64,000 nucleotides of DNA from Notospermus geniculatus. Taxonomy: Eukaryota; Nemertea; Pilidiophora; Heteronemertea; Lineidae. The notes under the pieces are model-generated. The model worked only from the letters and a program-made list of their open reading frames with translations. It had not been told where the DNA came from and ran no database searches. The translations under genes were made by a program, and so were the position numbers. The stretch lies in assembly GCA_002633025.1 (NCBI GenBank), contig NMRB01000472.1, positions 101,867 to 165,866 of the forward strand, given 5' to 3'. Each line of letters begins with the position of its first letter. Position 1 is the stretch's first letter. Below, piece after piece: positions 1 to 11,653 of this stretch.

Positions 1-99
1 GAAAACTTTTGATGCCAATCCAGCAAGGTTTACAGGCTCCGACATCAGTCTGTCAAGTCCTTCTCCTAAAACTAAACAATTCCTTGACAACACCTTATG

Positions 100-355
100 A
101 CTGCTGTACACAACTGACTTTGAGGGTTAGTTGACTGAAGGCGCTGCTCGACTTGACAGTTTTCCCGCAGAAGTTGGCTCTCAATGGGCATTTCACCATT
201 GTTTGTGTCCTGTCGGCTTACGCTGAGACCAATGACACGAACAACTGCTCGCAGTTTAGTTGCCCATTGAGAGCCAACTTCTGCGAAAAAACTGTCAAGT
301 GGGCAGCGCCTTAAGACAACTAGCACGACAAGCCACAGAGCCACAGAATACAGCA
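100..355. repeat. Fold-back (MITE-like) element
   Basis: Two arms of about 53 bp face each other at 138-190 and 262-314. They share the core AGAAGTTGGCTCTCAATGGG and differ by a few substitutions. Weaker inverted similarity continues outward to about 100 and 355. No transposase frame lies inside, so this looks like a non-autonomous inverted-repeat element. The open frame on the minus strand across it is a by-product of the repeat. Confidence 0.65.
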
Positions 356-1163
356 TAATGTCTGGAACTAATGATTAGAACAGACACACCCATAGATGTA
401 CACTGAATGGAGATGCACCATACAACCAGACAGGACTAACTCAACAAATTCTCAGTCACCATGGAGAAAGACTAGATCTCAAGCCAGCTCTTCAGTTCAA
501 TCTGGTATGCACTTTTAGCCGAATGGAGAAAATGTGAAAAGGAAAAGTTTTCCTCTTGTTAAGTTTGCAGTCTTCCTGGAGGGCAATCTTTTCGAGTTAT
601 TAAACAGGAGAACCAAGCCATTCACCATCATCACCATAGAAATCCTCCCACCTGCCAGCTTCATCTCATGTCAAGTTAACAGTTACCATGACAACCAAGA
701 TACATCTCCAACCACCGTAACACAAGGTAATTATCACCGCGGGAACATCTTCACCGACAATTGTAAACAAGGCAACAACCGTAATACTAATCACCGCGTG
801 ACACTTGAATTGGAGATGAATTTGTCCAGAAACCATGGCGATGGGGTACCATGGATACAAGTAGATTTAGGGGAATGTGAAGACACCATCTTATCTGTTC
901 CAAGTCATATCTTCCTTTCCATCAAGTTTGCACCATCTTATCTTGACCTGCTAAGTACCCAGATGTTCCCGAGTTTATGTCGGGAAGGAACAGCAAGTTT
1001 CAAAGCCTTTCACACCAGCCCCACGCGACACCAAAACGCCACAACAAATGCATCTGCACTTTCACCAGGGCTCCTTCACCAGCACTAGGCTAACTTGTTA
1101 TGGTTCTTTTAGAGCCATGTCTGGTGGTGCCAAAATGCCAGTAGTCTTGGTGGTCCTACTTAC

Positions 1164-3714
1164 TTTGAGCAGTTAGCTTTTCCTTTGGTTGCCTCGCCAA
1201 ACGGAGATGAACCGCCGCTAAATTCTTCTGTTTTGACCGAGAAACCTGTTGGTAGTTTCTTCCAGTTGTCAAACCTGACACCTCCACCGAGTGAATAGGA
1301 ACCAGCTGGACATTCCTTACACTTCTGGTTGCCATTGATGTCTAAGTAGGATCCTGGCTTACATGTGAATTCTGAAGTAGAAATTGAAGTCATTAGTAAT
1401 AGTATCATACACAGGAGGAAACTTAAATTACCATACAGCTACAGGTAATTTGGTCCACAAACTGTACGGGACTTACTACCAAAAAGCCAGAAAATGCTTC
1501 AAAATCTGATGATCCACACTACTGCAACTGCCAAGTTCCAAATCACAAACTACAATTTGTAACTTGTCTATCCCTTGCACTTCAAATTGATTTTGCAAAT
1601 AACCACTGCCAAAACACTGCACAGTGAGATTTCAGTGTACCGGTACAGCATGTGCAGTCCCCAACACAAATGTGCCAACAGCACTGACAGAAACCACTGG
1701 AAAGTTCCCTTTGACATTGCATACCGGTACGTGTACGGTATGCATATTCACAGGGCTAGATAGTGTTGACTTGCTGGAATCTTTCTTCCCTGACCTTCTT
1801 GACAGGTAAACCTGTTAATCCTGATCAGAACTGTAATGGGGACTTTCTGCTGTTATGCAATCCAGCACAAAGAATTCCAGCAAGTATTGTTGTGTCAGGT
1901 ACATGTATACCGCATTCGTTTACTTCCACGAGCTAGCTCGGAACAGGCTCGACAGCGTTCGTTTACACCGGAACTGCGTCATCGGGCCTTCCTCGGACCA
2001 GGCGCGACTAGCCCTACTCGCCGAGGTGGGCTTCTCGTGTAACTTTCCCAGGATGCAAAGCGGGATGTCACTTCCGATCATGAGATGCACACAGCCCTCG
2101 CATACATCAGTGTACATCAGCGTGTAAAAGTAATCGAACGCTGTCGTGTTAGACACGAGCAAAGTGTCATGGCGGATATGACAGCCAATCACAGCACAGT
2201 TTTCTCGTGTCTAACACGACAGCGTTCGATTACCGGCTGTTGTGCGCATGCTCAGCTTGTCCTTCCGGGGCTTGCCCGAGGAAGGCCCGAGGAAGTAATC
2301 GAATGCGGTAGTAGTATTCATGACAGACTTGTTCAACCAAAACAATCATCTTGGACTGGCAGATCACATACATTCTTTGAGAACAGCATTCAACCAACAT
2401 GGGGACACCGCACCAGCTGTGGATGTCAAGTTGACCATGAGTGTATTTTTCACTGTACATGTATGATGAGCATGTGAATGGGAACGGAGAGCGGGAGAGG
2501 CTGTGGACATCATGGTCAGGTGTTCCCACAATGACTGATACATCTCTGTGGACAAACTGACCACCATACTTCATTTCTGAGTGACTAATGTTGATTCTAT
2601 TTCATATTTTACAAGACAGAACACTTGGCACACTTTCATTTCAATCAATTGCATTAGGAGCTGACTTGGTCGAGACAGCTCGACGCAACACAAGCTGGTA
2701 TATTTACAATTTCCATCTTAATCTCACTGATGGTCCCTGGTCCTCATCAAACTTCAGCACAAGCAATCACCTTGGCAGCATTGTGATGTTACCACCAGAT
2801 TGAAAATCTAGCAACATTTACAGGCTGACTGACCATGAAATCACAATATTCATATTCACCACAGGTATTGTGTATTAATACAAGTTATTGATCCAAGAAA
2901 TCAATATGATGTGACTGATTAAATTATCCAGCTGAATGCACAAATCTCGTTGCAGCATATCAATAACTTTGGCAACCTGTTGCACAGCTGTCCGAATGAA
3001 GCATTACGCTATACAAGTCTATGACTCATCGGGAACCACATGGTAACCGTGAACACCAGACAGCTTTCTACGCAGTTTCTATTTCTCGTCAAATAATCAT
3101 CCAGATGAAGCCGGAGATTGCAATTCTGGCTGTATATTGGAACAAAGGCAATTATTTGTGATAACGTGGCTGGAAGTGATATGCAATGATGAACAGAATA
3201 ACGACGTAGGACTAGTATGTAGTACTGGAAGGACTAGTACAATGTATTTGTATTGTTGAAATGGCTAGTTCTAGTACAGTTATTGAATGCTCGTACCCGA
3301 GTGAATGAACAGAGCCAGCTCAATCAGGTGGCAGCAATCTGTCACATCCACCTTCCATTCATGAAGGATATGGACCTGGCCACAAATCCAGCTGGATGCA
3401 GCAGAACCATCAAGCCTCAAGTCTAACCTTTTTAAAGGTGATGGATTCAAAGAACTCGGAGAGCGACTGGCTTAAACTTTAACTCCCCATTTGTCTCCTT
3501 GCTTGAAATTGAACAATGAAGTTTTATGAACTCACAGTAAGCATTTCTAACCCTGGCACCTAACGATTTTGACATGAATAAAGTACTTACTGCAGTCCTT
3601 TCCTCGAATAGGTGGATTTGGAGCGCCACCAACACATTTGTTAGGTTGGGGCACAGACACCCTCCATCGGCCACCGTAGCTATCACATTCAGTATACTCA
3701 TAGTGGAAATCACG
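1164..3714 (-). CDS. ELAPOR: ELAPOR-like (EIG121/KIAA1324 family) transmembrane protein, two N-terminal exons
   Basis: Two exons on the minus strand can be joined. Exon 3714-3591 begins RDFHYEYTECDSYGGRWRV and ends GKDC plus one base at a GTAAGT donor. Exon 1371-1164 follows an AG acceptor in matching phase, contains PGSYLDINGNQKC, CPAGSYSLGGGVRF and DNWKKLPTGF, and ends at another GTAAGT. The order and the Cys/Gly spacing match the extracellular N-terminus of the endosome-lysosome associated ELAPOR1/2 family: an HYEYT..CDS..RWRV segment, then a Cys-rich growth-factor-receptor-like segment. The signal-peptide exon was not found between 3715 and 7739. The rest of the protein should lie to the left of the window. 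The gene is head-to-head with CFAP276. Family assignment is from remembered similarity; function in this animal is inferred. Confidence 0.8.
1908..2310. repeat. Nested inverted-repeat element
   Basis: The outer arms TACCGCATTCGTTTACTTCC (1908-1927) and GGAAGTAATCGAATGCGGTA (2291-2310) are inverted copies with one mismatch. A second, perfect 29-bp inverted pair sits inside at 2131-2159 and 2204-2232, with core CGCTGTCGTGTTAGACACGA. Both layers carry an ATTCG or TTCGATTA motif, so the element appears to be built from repeated related arms. No coding frame supports a transposase. Confidence 0.6.
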
Positions 3715-5648
3715 CTGAAAGAGAGTTTTTGAACATGTGCTATATGAGATTGACAGATGAATATTAATGTCTTTCCTTGCATCTGTTGAGGCCTTTTGAC
3801 TTGCACATCAGACACTCAAAGATCACGTCTGTATTTCTAAGTATCATTTACATGTACCTTGTTTACACTACATAAAAGTCTGGGCTCAGCCCGGGCTTTT
3901 TGTCTTTAGTCTAATCCTGTCCTAATAAAATGGATGGATCATTTTCACTTCAATCAATTCCCTAAACCCCTTTCTAGGATCGATAGGCCTTTTCTCTCTG
4001 TTTGTTCATGATTTACCGGTATGAGGCAACAACAAAACCCTTCATTGCACTGTTGATGTTCAACAAGTTGAACAGTGGCTTCATGCATATGTACCGGTAG
4101 TAACGGGTAAGTATGACAATGGTTCGTCATTTACAGACAACCGTGCCATTAGCTTAAATCCATCCGTAAAGTGGACACCCATCGGAAACCTGTCTCATTT
4201 TCAACTGAGTCAATGTGTACATAATGTTGGCACATTCCCCACTACATATTGAACAATGCAATGAATGACATTTATACATCTGGGACAAGCGATTACTCGG
4301 GTGATTGATATTGCTTGTAGGAGCAGATAATTAGCCAATTACCATCATTAGCATCATCATGGCAGACAGGATCGGGGCATTGTGGAAGTGCTCAACATGC
4401 TGCAGTCATGGCACAGGTGCCCATTGCAGAATTTACACTGTTTTTCCACACAGATGATGATTGAGGGCAACAGCAACTTGTTGAGAAGATCACGAACACA
4501 CCAACGTATGACTACAGTGTGAGAAGCAGGGGGTGGCACAGAGGTTTTTCTGTTGTCATGCTAATTATCATGTGGCTGTGCACTGATCCCGGATTTCTGA
4601 ACATTGTTAGCCTACTCACACATAACATTTTTCTCATCCAATAGCCTACATTAACCAAAATAACTTCTTAAATTACATATATACGATTGTAGTGATGTTT
4701 TTAATCCAAATTGTATTAGACATATAGAGATGAGCCCAGCAACACAAGCGGCAGCCTGATTCTGAATCAGGACTAATCCATGTACATGAACATAAATAAA
4801 AGCAAGCTTTATTTAGACATTTCAGGCCATTATGGTTAGACAGGCTTAGGCTAAACGGGCATTTCTTTCCATCAAAGCAAAGAATATTTGCATGATTTAT
4901 AGTGGTATCAGGTCCCTACCCTGGGGCAAATGTTTCATTACAAACATTTGAATTGATTGAAGCCATGTATCGTGGGGTATTTGTTGGCCATTAAACGTAT
5001 GTAGAATTAGGCCTATGAAGAGATGAATTTTGTCAAAATGATCTTGCTCCCTCAACAAGTTTGTATCCCTATGTACATGTAGAGTATCTGCTAATTGACA
5101 GAACTGACTGCTGCACACAACCACCATAGACAGGTGTGTGTGTTTTGAGAATAGCCATCAGAATACAGAACATGGAAATGCATGCAGGTGGTGCCATCAT
5201 GATCCTACATGTACAAAACGATGTACACAGCCTGCAGTGGTTTAACTATCTAGTATTGGATGATGGTGGCAGCTGTTCTATCTATCTGTTATTGTCTGTG
5301 ATCACATTATCTATGCATTCCTGGAGGGAGAACATGACTCACAACTTAAGCAGAAGTTGGGCCAAAACTGATGAGTGTGTTGTGAAGTAAAATGAAAATA
5401 TTTTAAGAACAAAACACCAAAAACATCCAGCTGACTTGCTGCTGAAAGTGATTATTGAATCTGTCATTAGGGTAACTCTTTACTGTATGAAACACCACGA
5501 AGATGACCACTCACTTCACTTACAGTATTCTAACAATTCTATGGCCACAAAGTGATTAAATTTAATTCACGAAACTTTTAGCCTACAGTGCCCCCCCCCC
5601 CCAGTAAAAAGGGGATCCCTGATGCAATATTCATCAGTGACTGATGAT

Positions 5649-5866
5649 GGTAAACATGAAGTCGTCTCCAAATCCAAATTTCTAAGATTTGGAGACGACA
5701 TATCATGTTTACCCTCATTTTGTGTGTCGTTATTTGTGCTTCTATTTTGGATATCATCAGTGAGTGATGAATATTTAAAACATGGATAATGTCAGAGGGA
5801 TGGTCCAGAATTCCTCTTTGAGTTTTACTGAGTCAGTCAAAAGAGGAATTCTCGACCATGTGGACC
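5649..5866. repeat. Two adjacent hairpins
   Basis: The first hairpin pairs 5649-5674 with 5686-5711, with core GTCGTCTCCAAATC and its complement. The second, at 5802-5866, pairs GGTCCAGAATTCCTCTTT with AAAGAGGAATTCTCGACC. The motif ATCATCAGTGA.TGATGA occurs on both sides of the first hairpin, so the two may belong to one fold-back element. Confidence 0.5.
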
Positions 5867-6734
5867 ATTCCACTCTGAGTCTGTGTCATGTGACATTTCC
5901 AAGTCAGCAAGACTTTGTATCGAAGTGTGACAAAGCTGAAAAGTAACGAAATGAGAATCCCCGATCAGTGCCAAAAAAAGGTCATCGATTGATGGAATAG
6001 CCTAAGCCCCATTAATTGTACAATAGGATTTCAATTGTGTGCCATGGAGTAACATCACTTCCGATCGGAGATTCTAAACTTCCGCTGAAAATCAATGACA
6101 AGACAATGAACAGATAGGTGCCTAGGCTTTCTTTTCAATGTTTTTTAACAACTGGTAACATGGGTAAGGTAGCCTACGCCTAGGCCTATTACTGCCACCA
6201 CACCGGTAGGCCTAGCTACACATTCAATGAACGAGGTGCCGCCAGTGCAGTAGTGGCAGTGTAGTCTCAGTAACTGGGACTCTGTATGCTCCGCTTTTGC
6301 TTTTACNAGAGTAATTGGCCTACAAGCAACGTCAGTTTTCGACCACGAGAACGGGATTTTGACGGGAAGCCAAGTTGCGAAACATGTCCTCCTTCAACAT
6401 GCTGTCAATTTCACACCGTTGACCCCCAGGGCTTTGAAATTAGTGGTACACCGAGGTAAAGGGTAGCCCTCGGTGTCCTGAAAATATCAAGTCAATATAT
6501 TATTTGGTGGCAGAGTAACTGTCCTACAAGCGACGGCAAGGCTGTTTTTGGTGTTCCCAATGGCGTAGGCCTAACTGGCACTCTCACGCACTAGTGACAA
6601 GAATGGTGAAGAATGCAAATGCAAATGCAAATGCAAATATGTAGACTATGCTGTGCCCATTCTCAAGTTGCCGCTTATTCCGTTAATCTTTCGTGCACGT
6701 GTGCACTGAATGTCCGGTATACTACACTTGAGCC

Positions 6735-7080
6735 ACCTTGGCTGCCAACTTTCAACTTCCAACTTGCGACCTTCATGTAACTGTCGGCCTGCCAATCATC
6801 AACCTTCAACTTCCAACTTGCGACCTTCATGTCGGCCTGCCAATCATCAACCTTCAACTTCCAACTTGCGACCTTCCTTCGGCCTGCCAGTCATCAACTT
6901 GCAACTTTCAACTTGCGACCTATTACCCGGCCTGCCAATGAATGATCAACTTTCAACTTCCAACTTGCGACTTCAATGTCACAGTTCCCAAATACAACCT
7001 ACAACCTTCGACCTACAACCACCTCCGCCACAGTAACAGTTCCCACTCACTACCTACAACCTTCGACCTACGACCAACCT
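6735..7080. repeat. Minisatellite
   Basis: Several imperfect copies of a unit of about 46-50 bp are present, each containing CGGCCTGCCAATCATCAAC and CTTCCAACTTGCGACC. From about 6990 it passes into shorter units of the form CCTACAACCTTCGACCTA. The open frames across it on both strands come from the repeat and should not be annotated as genes. Confidence 0.8.
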
Positions 7081-7739
7081 CCGCGATGACATTATCATGA
7101 TTGTACAGTATGACTCCGCGGGTACCGTACTCGTCATATGCGCATGCGCATTTCCCTTAGTCTCGGACTTGCACTTCCGATCGGGGATTCTAAAGTCGTT
7201 CCCTAATATGTCATGATGTCCATTGACAGATGTTTCCCAAGATGCAAAGATGCCCTGTACGGCTGTATGTACATGCAGGCCTACATTTATGCACACGACT
7301 TCATGTACTCACCGCTTGGCATGTTGGCAGTGTGTCTGCAGTGACCAGCTGAACAGCGCAGAACACAGCGACCAAAAATTGACAAATACTTCGAAACCGG
7401 TACATCTTGGAGCTTCTTTGTACGAAAGGAATGTATAAAGATATAAAAAGAAAGGTTTCACAATCACTGGGAATAGATTCCCTGGTACTGATGGGTAGAA
7501 ATTCTGATAAATATTGGTGCAAATTTTCGATTTCGGCCGTCCGTCAGAAAGGAAGTGCCTCCGAGTGGATGCGCAGTCTGATTTGCGCAGTTCGACTGGC
7601 TCAGTGGTTCGGCAAATTCCGGATGACTTCGGAATTAAAAAACTCCCGGCATGCCGCGATCTCCATAGTGATGTCAACATTGCCAAGCTGTGGTAACTTG
7701 TTCTGTCACTGAATCCACAGACACAAATACTCTGCTAAG

Positions 7740-10700
7740 ATGGCAACTGCTTGTTCTACGCGAAAACCATATCCATTTCCTACATTTGAGAATGATGATA
7801 AGTTTGTTGGCTCTCACCAGAAAGTGGTAGGTACTGTTTTAATGCTAATTTTCATTCATGAATCTCTTGTGAGAATTCTCCACTCAGTTTGAGTTTTGTA
7901 CACAAAAAAGTACACAAATCTCAATCATCTGCATGGACTCATCATCATTGCACTGTCCACACAGTCAGTAAGCATGGTAGGCCTAGGCCTACACTACAGT
8001 GATGTGTCAGTCAAAAGACATGCAGGCCCAATGCCACTTCACGAGAGTAGCTAGGAAGAGCGAGAGGCTGACTTCTTTCCAAAATGTCAAGAAGGGTAAG
8101 GGACAAAATGGTCAGCATGGTGGTCCGAACTGACTGAGATCAAGAAGACCTTGATGATCCCACTTTTATTGTGTAGGCTAGGCCTACTGAAGGCCTTCAT
8201 CATTTATGCAAGCTTCTGTGGAGTCAGTGATATACTCATGTTGTAATCACCATTGCTTCATCTTGTGCTTCCTTTTACAGAAAGAGCCATACATAGAACC
8301 AACCCACATTGCTCAGCAGCAGGAGCCATGGTCCAGACTCAACTCAGCCCCCACGCTATCCAGCTTTAGACGAGATGTGTCCGTCTATGATCCACAAGCA
8401 CCAAGAGACTCTTTAGATTTTGTTTTAAAAGCAAAGTACAACCACCATGATGAATTTTTAAGGGATAAAAATGAGACGTTGTATCAGCCGGAAACATTGG
8501 GGTTGCCACATGGGTAAGTCATGGTTGTAAGATTGTTCCTCATGCAAAACAGTTTTCTCCAGAAACCTTATTTTGTTCACTGAATATAAATGCATGCTGA
8601 ACAGCGTAAGTGGCCAAAAAGAACAACCTAATCAAATTCACTGCATGAATGTTCTGGTCTGTTTGCATAAAGTAAAGTAGTGGGTATTGCATAGCTTTGT
8701 TTGTTTGATGCCCCTGGCCATTTTCTTATCGATGTTTATATCTCTACAGAATGTATAAATAATTGTATCTTGGATCTAGTTGCTTGTTTATCACAGTATG
8801 ATGTTTACAGCATATAAATCCCACTTCTGATCTTATCATATTTAATTTATACCTGAAACACAAATCCTTTTACATATTGAGCCAGTACAATTTTGGCACT
8901 TTGTTCTCAATTCTATCTTTGTCTTGTATGTATTGCAGGCGTGTGCTGAAAAACAGAGTGAAGGAAGAACCAAAGGTTGAAAATCCCCTCAATCATCCTC
9001 TCATTATTTATAAGAGTGCAAAGAGGGAGGTAATCCATAGTGTCCACAATGCCATCGGTACGTATCTCACGGTCATATTACAGTATGCAATAGAAGGCAA
9101 CTCTTAGAACAAGTGCCAGAACTGACCAGAAATTTGTCAGGGAGAGTAGAGTAGGGAAAGGGCAGAGAAAACTGGCCAAGCTGGGACTCATTATGAGAAG
9201 TGAAAGAGCCTGATGTACAATAAACATGATTAGCTCACTGAGTTGTGTTGAGACTCATCCATGAGATACATGTAAGAAATCATGCTGGTAGTAAAGTATG
9301 TTATTTTATACCCATGGGACAACCACTTGAAGTTGTAAAGGGTAAAAAGTTATACACCTCAGCTGCCCCTTCCCCTGGTCTGACTTACGGTACCGGGTAA
9401 GTGTAAGTTCCTGTATAAAACTTTTCAGGTCCAGTTTCACTGAAAAAATTATTTTTCTTCTCAGGTTTTGATCCCCATACCCAGAGTACCAACCGAGGGT
9501 ATTCCAGAAAACATGACGGTGGCTACTATGCCATCTAACTGTGTGAACAACTTATGCTAAAGTACTTCATAGTTTTCAGTAGATTTTAAAGCCTTTTAGA
9601 CTTTTGTCCACTCTTATTAACAGTCTTTTTTCCTGAAGATATGGTTTTGATATGAAATTCTGCACAAGGATGGAGGCAGCTAGTTTAAATCTGTACCCTC
9701 TCAAAACACTCTGAATGAGTGGTGTGAGAAGTTCAGCCCAACTCCGACAAAATTTGAACATATACTATAGAAGAGTCCAATGGATTCTGCTCTTCACAAT
9801 CTTTCAATAAAAGACTGTAATGAGAAGAGGCGACAAACAATGTAGGATGCATTCTGTACCAGTACAAGGAGTAAGACCTGGTCCTGGTAGTGGGATGGAC
9901 ATAATATTATAATCAGATACCCGTAATAAATCAATAACACCAAATTTTCATTTTTTACACAATTTAGGTAGGAAAGTAGTGCTTCGACACATTGCTCACA
10001 CTGCCATTGAAAAATACTGAATACCGTATTCATATTGTAGCTGCTGATCTTGTATACCGGTACTAATAAACACAATCCCAAGCCAAATGATCCCAACACT
10101 ATGGTGTCATTATCAAGCAAGTTTCCTTAATGCACCTGCATGCTTTGTTTTTCTAGAGGGTCACCATACTCAGTCAACCAACAAAGGGTTCTGCCGGAAA
10201 CCAGACGGAGGATATTTTACTGGATGAACATTTTTCAGTCGCTCTCCAGCCTATCTGCCGTCTATGATCTTTGAACCAAACATTTGGACCAGACATCATA
10301 GCCTAACATTCAGTTTTCCCACTTCCCAAATCCCTGTGGAAGTACCATCTGGCTGCCAACCTGCCCACTTTGCAGACTACACAGATTTTGAGAGCTTGCC
10401 CCTCATGATCATGATATCCCCTCTTCCATACCTCTAAAGCTTCATATCCTACAGCTTCCCACCTAACATGCTTACACCTATTGTTTTCTCATCTGCAGGC
10501 TAGGTTAACTAACTCTCAATGTAATCATGAGTTCAAACAATGGGCCAATTTCCAAGCTCGTTTTAGAGTCGGTGTCCAAAACATTTAACACATTCAAACA
10601 CCAACTTTGAAATCACTCATTATCAAAACACTTAACTTGCATTTAAATTATATGAGGTACATGAACATGATGCAACCCTACTCATTTCCCGAAGTTATAA

Positions 10701-10969
10701 GAGAGAAGTCCTCTCAGTATGTTATTGTTAGCTGTCACACATATCTCTCGACTTCAGTGGGATGGAAGCATCAGAACATACAACAGGTCAAAAACCTTTA
10801 AGGAAGATTGTGTTAACCAATCCTCCCAGCCTCCCTAGCCGATGTCCCCCTCTCTTTTCCTGCGCTTTGCTAACCCACTCCTCTTCCCTTCTATCCAGAG
10901 AGCCATCACAACGCCGGGACGAATGGAGGCTATTCAAGGAAACATGACGGTGGATTCTACTGCCCCTAG
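7740..10969 (+). CDS. CFAP276: CFAP276 (C1orf194-type) ciliary microtubule inner protein
   Basis: Three constant exons are 7740-7826, 8281-8513 and 8939-9057. They encode PYPFPTFENDDKFVGSHQK, then YIEPTHIAQQQEPWSRLNS, VYDPQAPRDSLDF, YNHHDEFLRDKNETL, and a segment ending SAKREVIHSVHNAIG. All junctions are GT-AG and in phase. This matches the C1orf194/CFAP276 family across the whole protein, including a C-terminus of the form TNGGYSRK.DGG. CFAP276 is a microtubule inner protein of ciliary and flagellar doublets. The constant part ends with one spare base (phase 1) and can join any of three terminal exons (9465-9538, 10157-10227, 10899-10969), each giving that same ending and its own stop. The start codon follows AAGATGGC, a YY1-like context. 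An AATAAA lies at about 11107 beyond the last terminal exon and one near 9806 beyond the first. Confidence 0.9.
9465..9538 (+). other. CFAP276: CFAP276 alternative terminal exon A
   Basis: After a TTCTTCTCAG acceptor and using the spare G of the preceding exon, this exon reads GFDPHTQSTNRGYSRKHDGG then YYAI and TAA. It is the copy nearest the constant exons. AATAAA follows at about 9806. Confidence 0.8.
10157..10227 (+). other. CFAP276: CFAP276 alternative terminal exon B
   Basis: After a TTTTTCTAG acceptor, the exon joined to the spare G reads EGHHTQSTNKGFCRKPDGGY then FTG and TGA. The HTQSTN and RK.DGGY blocks match copy A. It has the same phase and is three bases shorter than A. Cys replaces Ser and Pro replaces His in the SRKHDGG motif, so this copy may be specialised or relaxed. 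Confidence 0.7.
10899..10969 (+). other. CFAP276: CFAP276 alternative terminal exon C
   Basis: After a CTTCTATCCAG acceptor, the exon joined to the spare G reads ESHHNAGTNGGYSRKHDGGF then YCP and TAG. It is exactly as long as copy B and in the same phase. The TNGGYSRK core is the one I recall as closest to the vertebrate C-terminus. AATAAA follows at about 11107. Confidence 0.78.
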
Positions 10970-11653
10970 AGAAGCAAGACTCTCAAGACTTTCTTCAGTA
11001 AATGTTGTACACGTATGTTACAACACTATTCTTATTTATTTATCAATAACTTTTTTGTTTTTTCTTTGTCCCATGACTGTTTTTTAAAACTTGAAAGTTA
11101 TGAGTGTAATAAAATACACCTAATCCTCACTGATTAAGCACCAAATGAGATTCAGTATTTTATGTGAATTATGAAGGAAAATCAAGTACTCTGCAACTAT
11201 ACAAGCAAAGTGTGATTAAAATTTATCATGAAATTACATGTGTGTGTCATGTATTGTGCCAAGTATTGTGTATCGTTGAAAGATGGTTGATTTTCAAAGT
11301 GGAGTTTGATGTTGTAGAAATTTACATAAGAATCATTCACTCATACTAATATACACCACAAATGTTGTGTTTATCAAAGTATCATGTGACTTTTCAAACC
11401 TTATAGGTTTGGTCATACACAACCATTGAGAAGTTCAAGATTTTACTGCTGTAAATCAGATGCACAAGTCACGTTGTTGAGTATTTTGTGCAGTGTAGAA
11501 AGTGTTTTATAAGTATTGTACAATGTGTATTTTGAAATAAAACTAATAAATGTAATAATTCTTCCTCTATTTACATTTATTGCATCAATATTCTGCCATG
11601 ATGTCCACAGGACTGTTGTAGGGGAAGACAAAACATTGCCACTTTTGTACATC

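Larger units (their letters stand above)
3715..7739. other. Intron/intergenic stretch between ELAPOR and CFAP276
   Basis: I see no convincing coding exon here, although the ELAPOR signal-peptide exon and the ELAPOR/CFAP276 promoter should fall in it. It holds two short hairpins (5649-5711 and 5802-5866), a C-run at about 5591-5602, short GCAAAT repeats near 6616-6640, an assembly N at 6307 and the minisatellite at 6735-7080. Confidence 0.5.

Noticed and set aside
534-1088. 184-codon open frame on the plus strand
   Set aside because: No recognisable domain, low-complexity His/Asn/Thr/Ser content, no splice partners, and it lies just downstream of ELAPOR exons on the other strand where introns are expected.
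6675-7036. Open frames across the minisatellite (both strands)
   Set aside because: Their repeats are the translated tandem DNA repeat; frames stay open because unit composition lacks stops.
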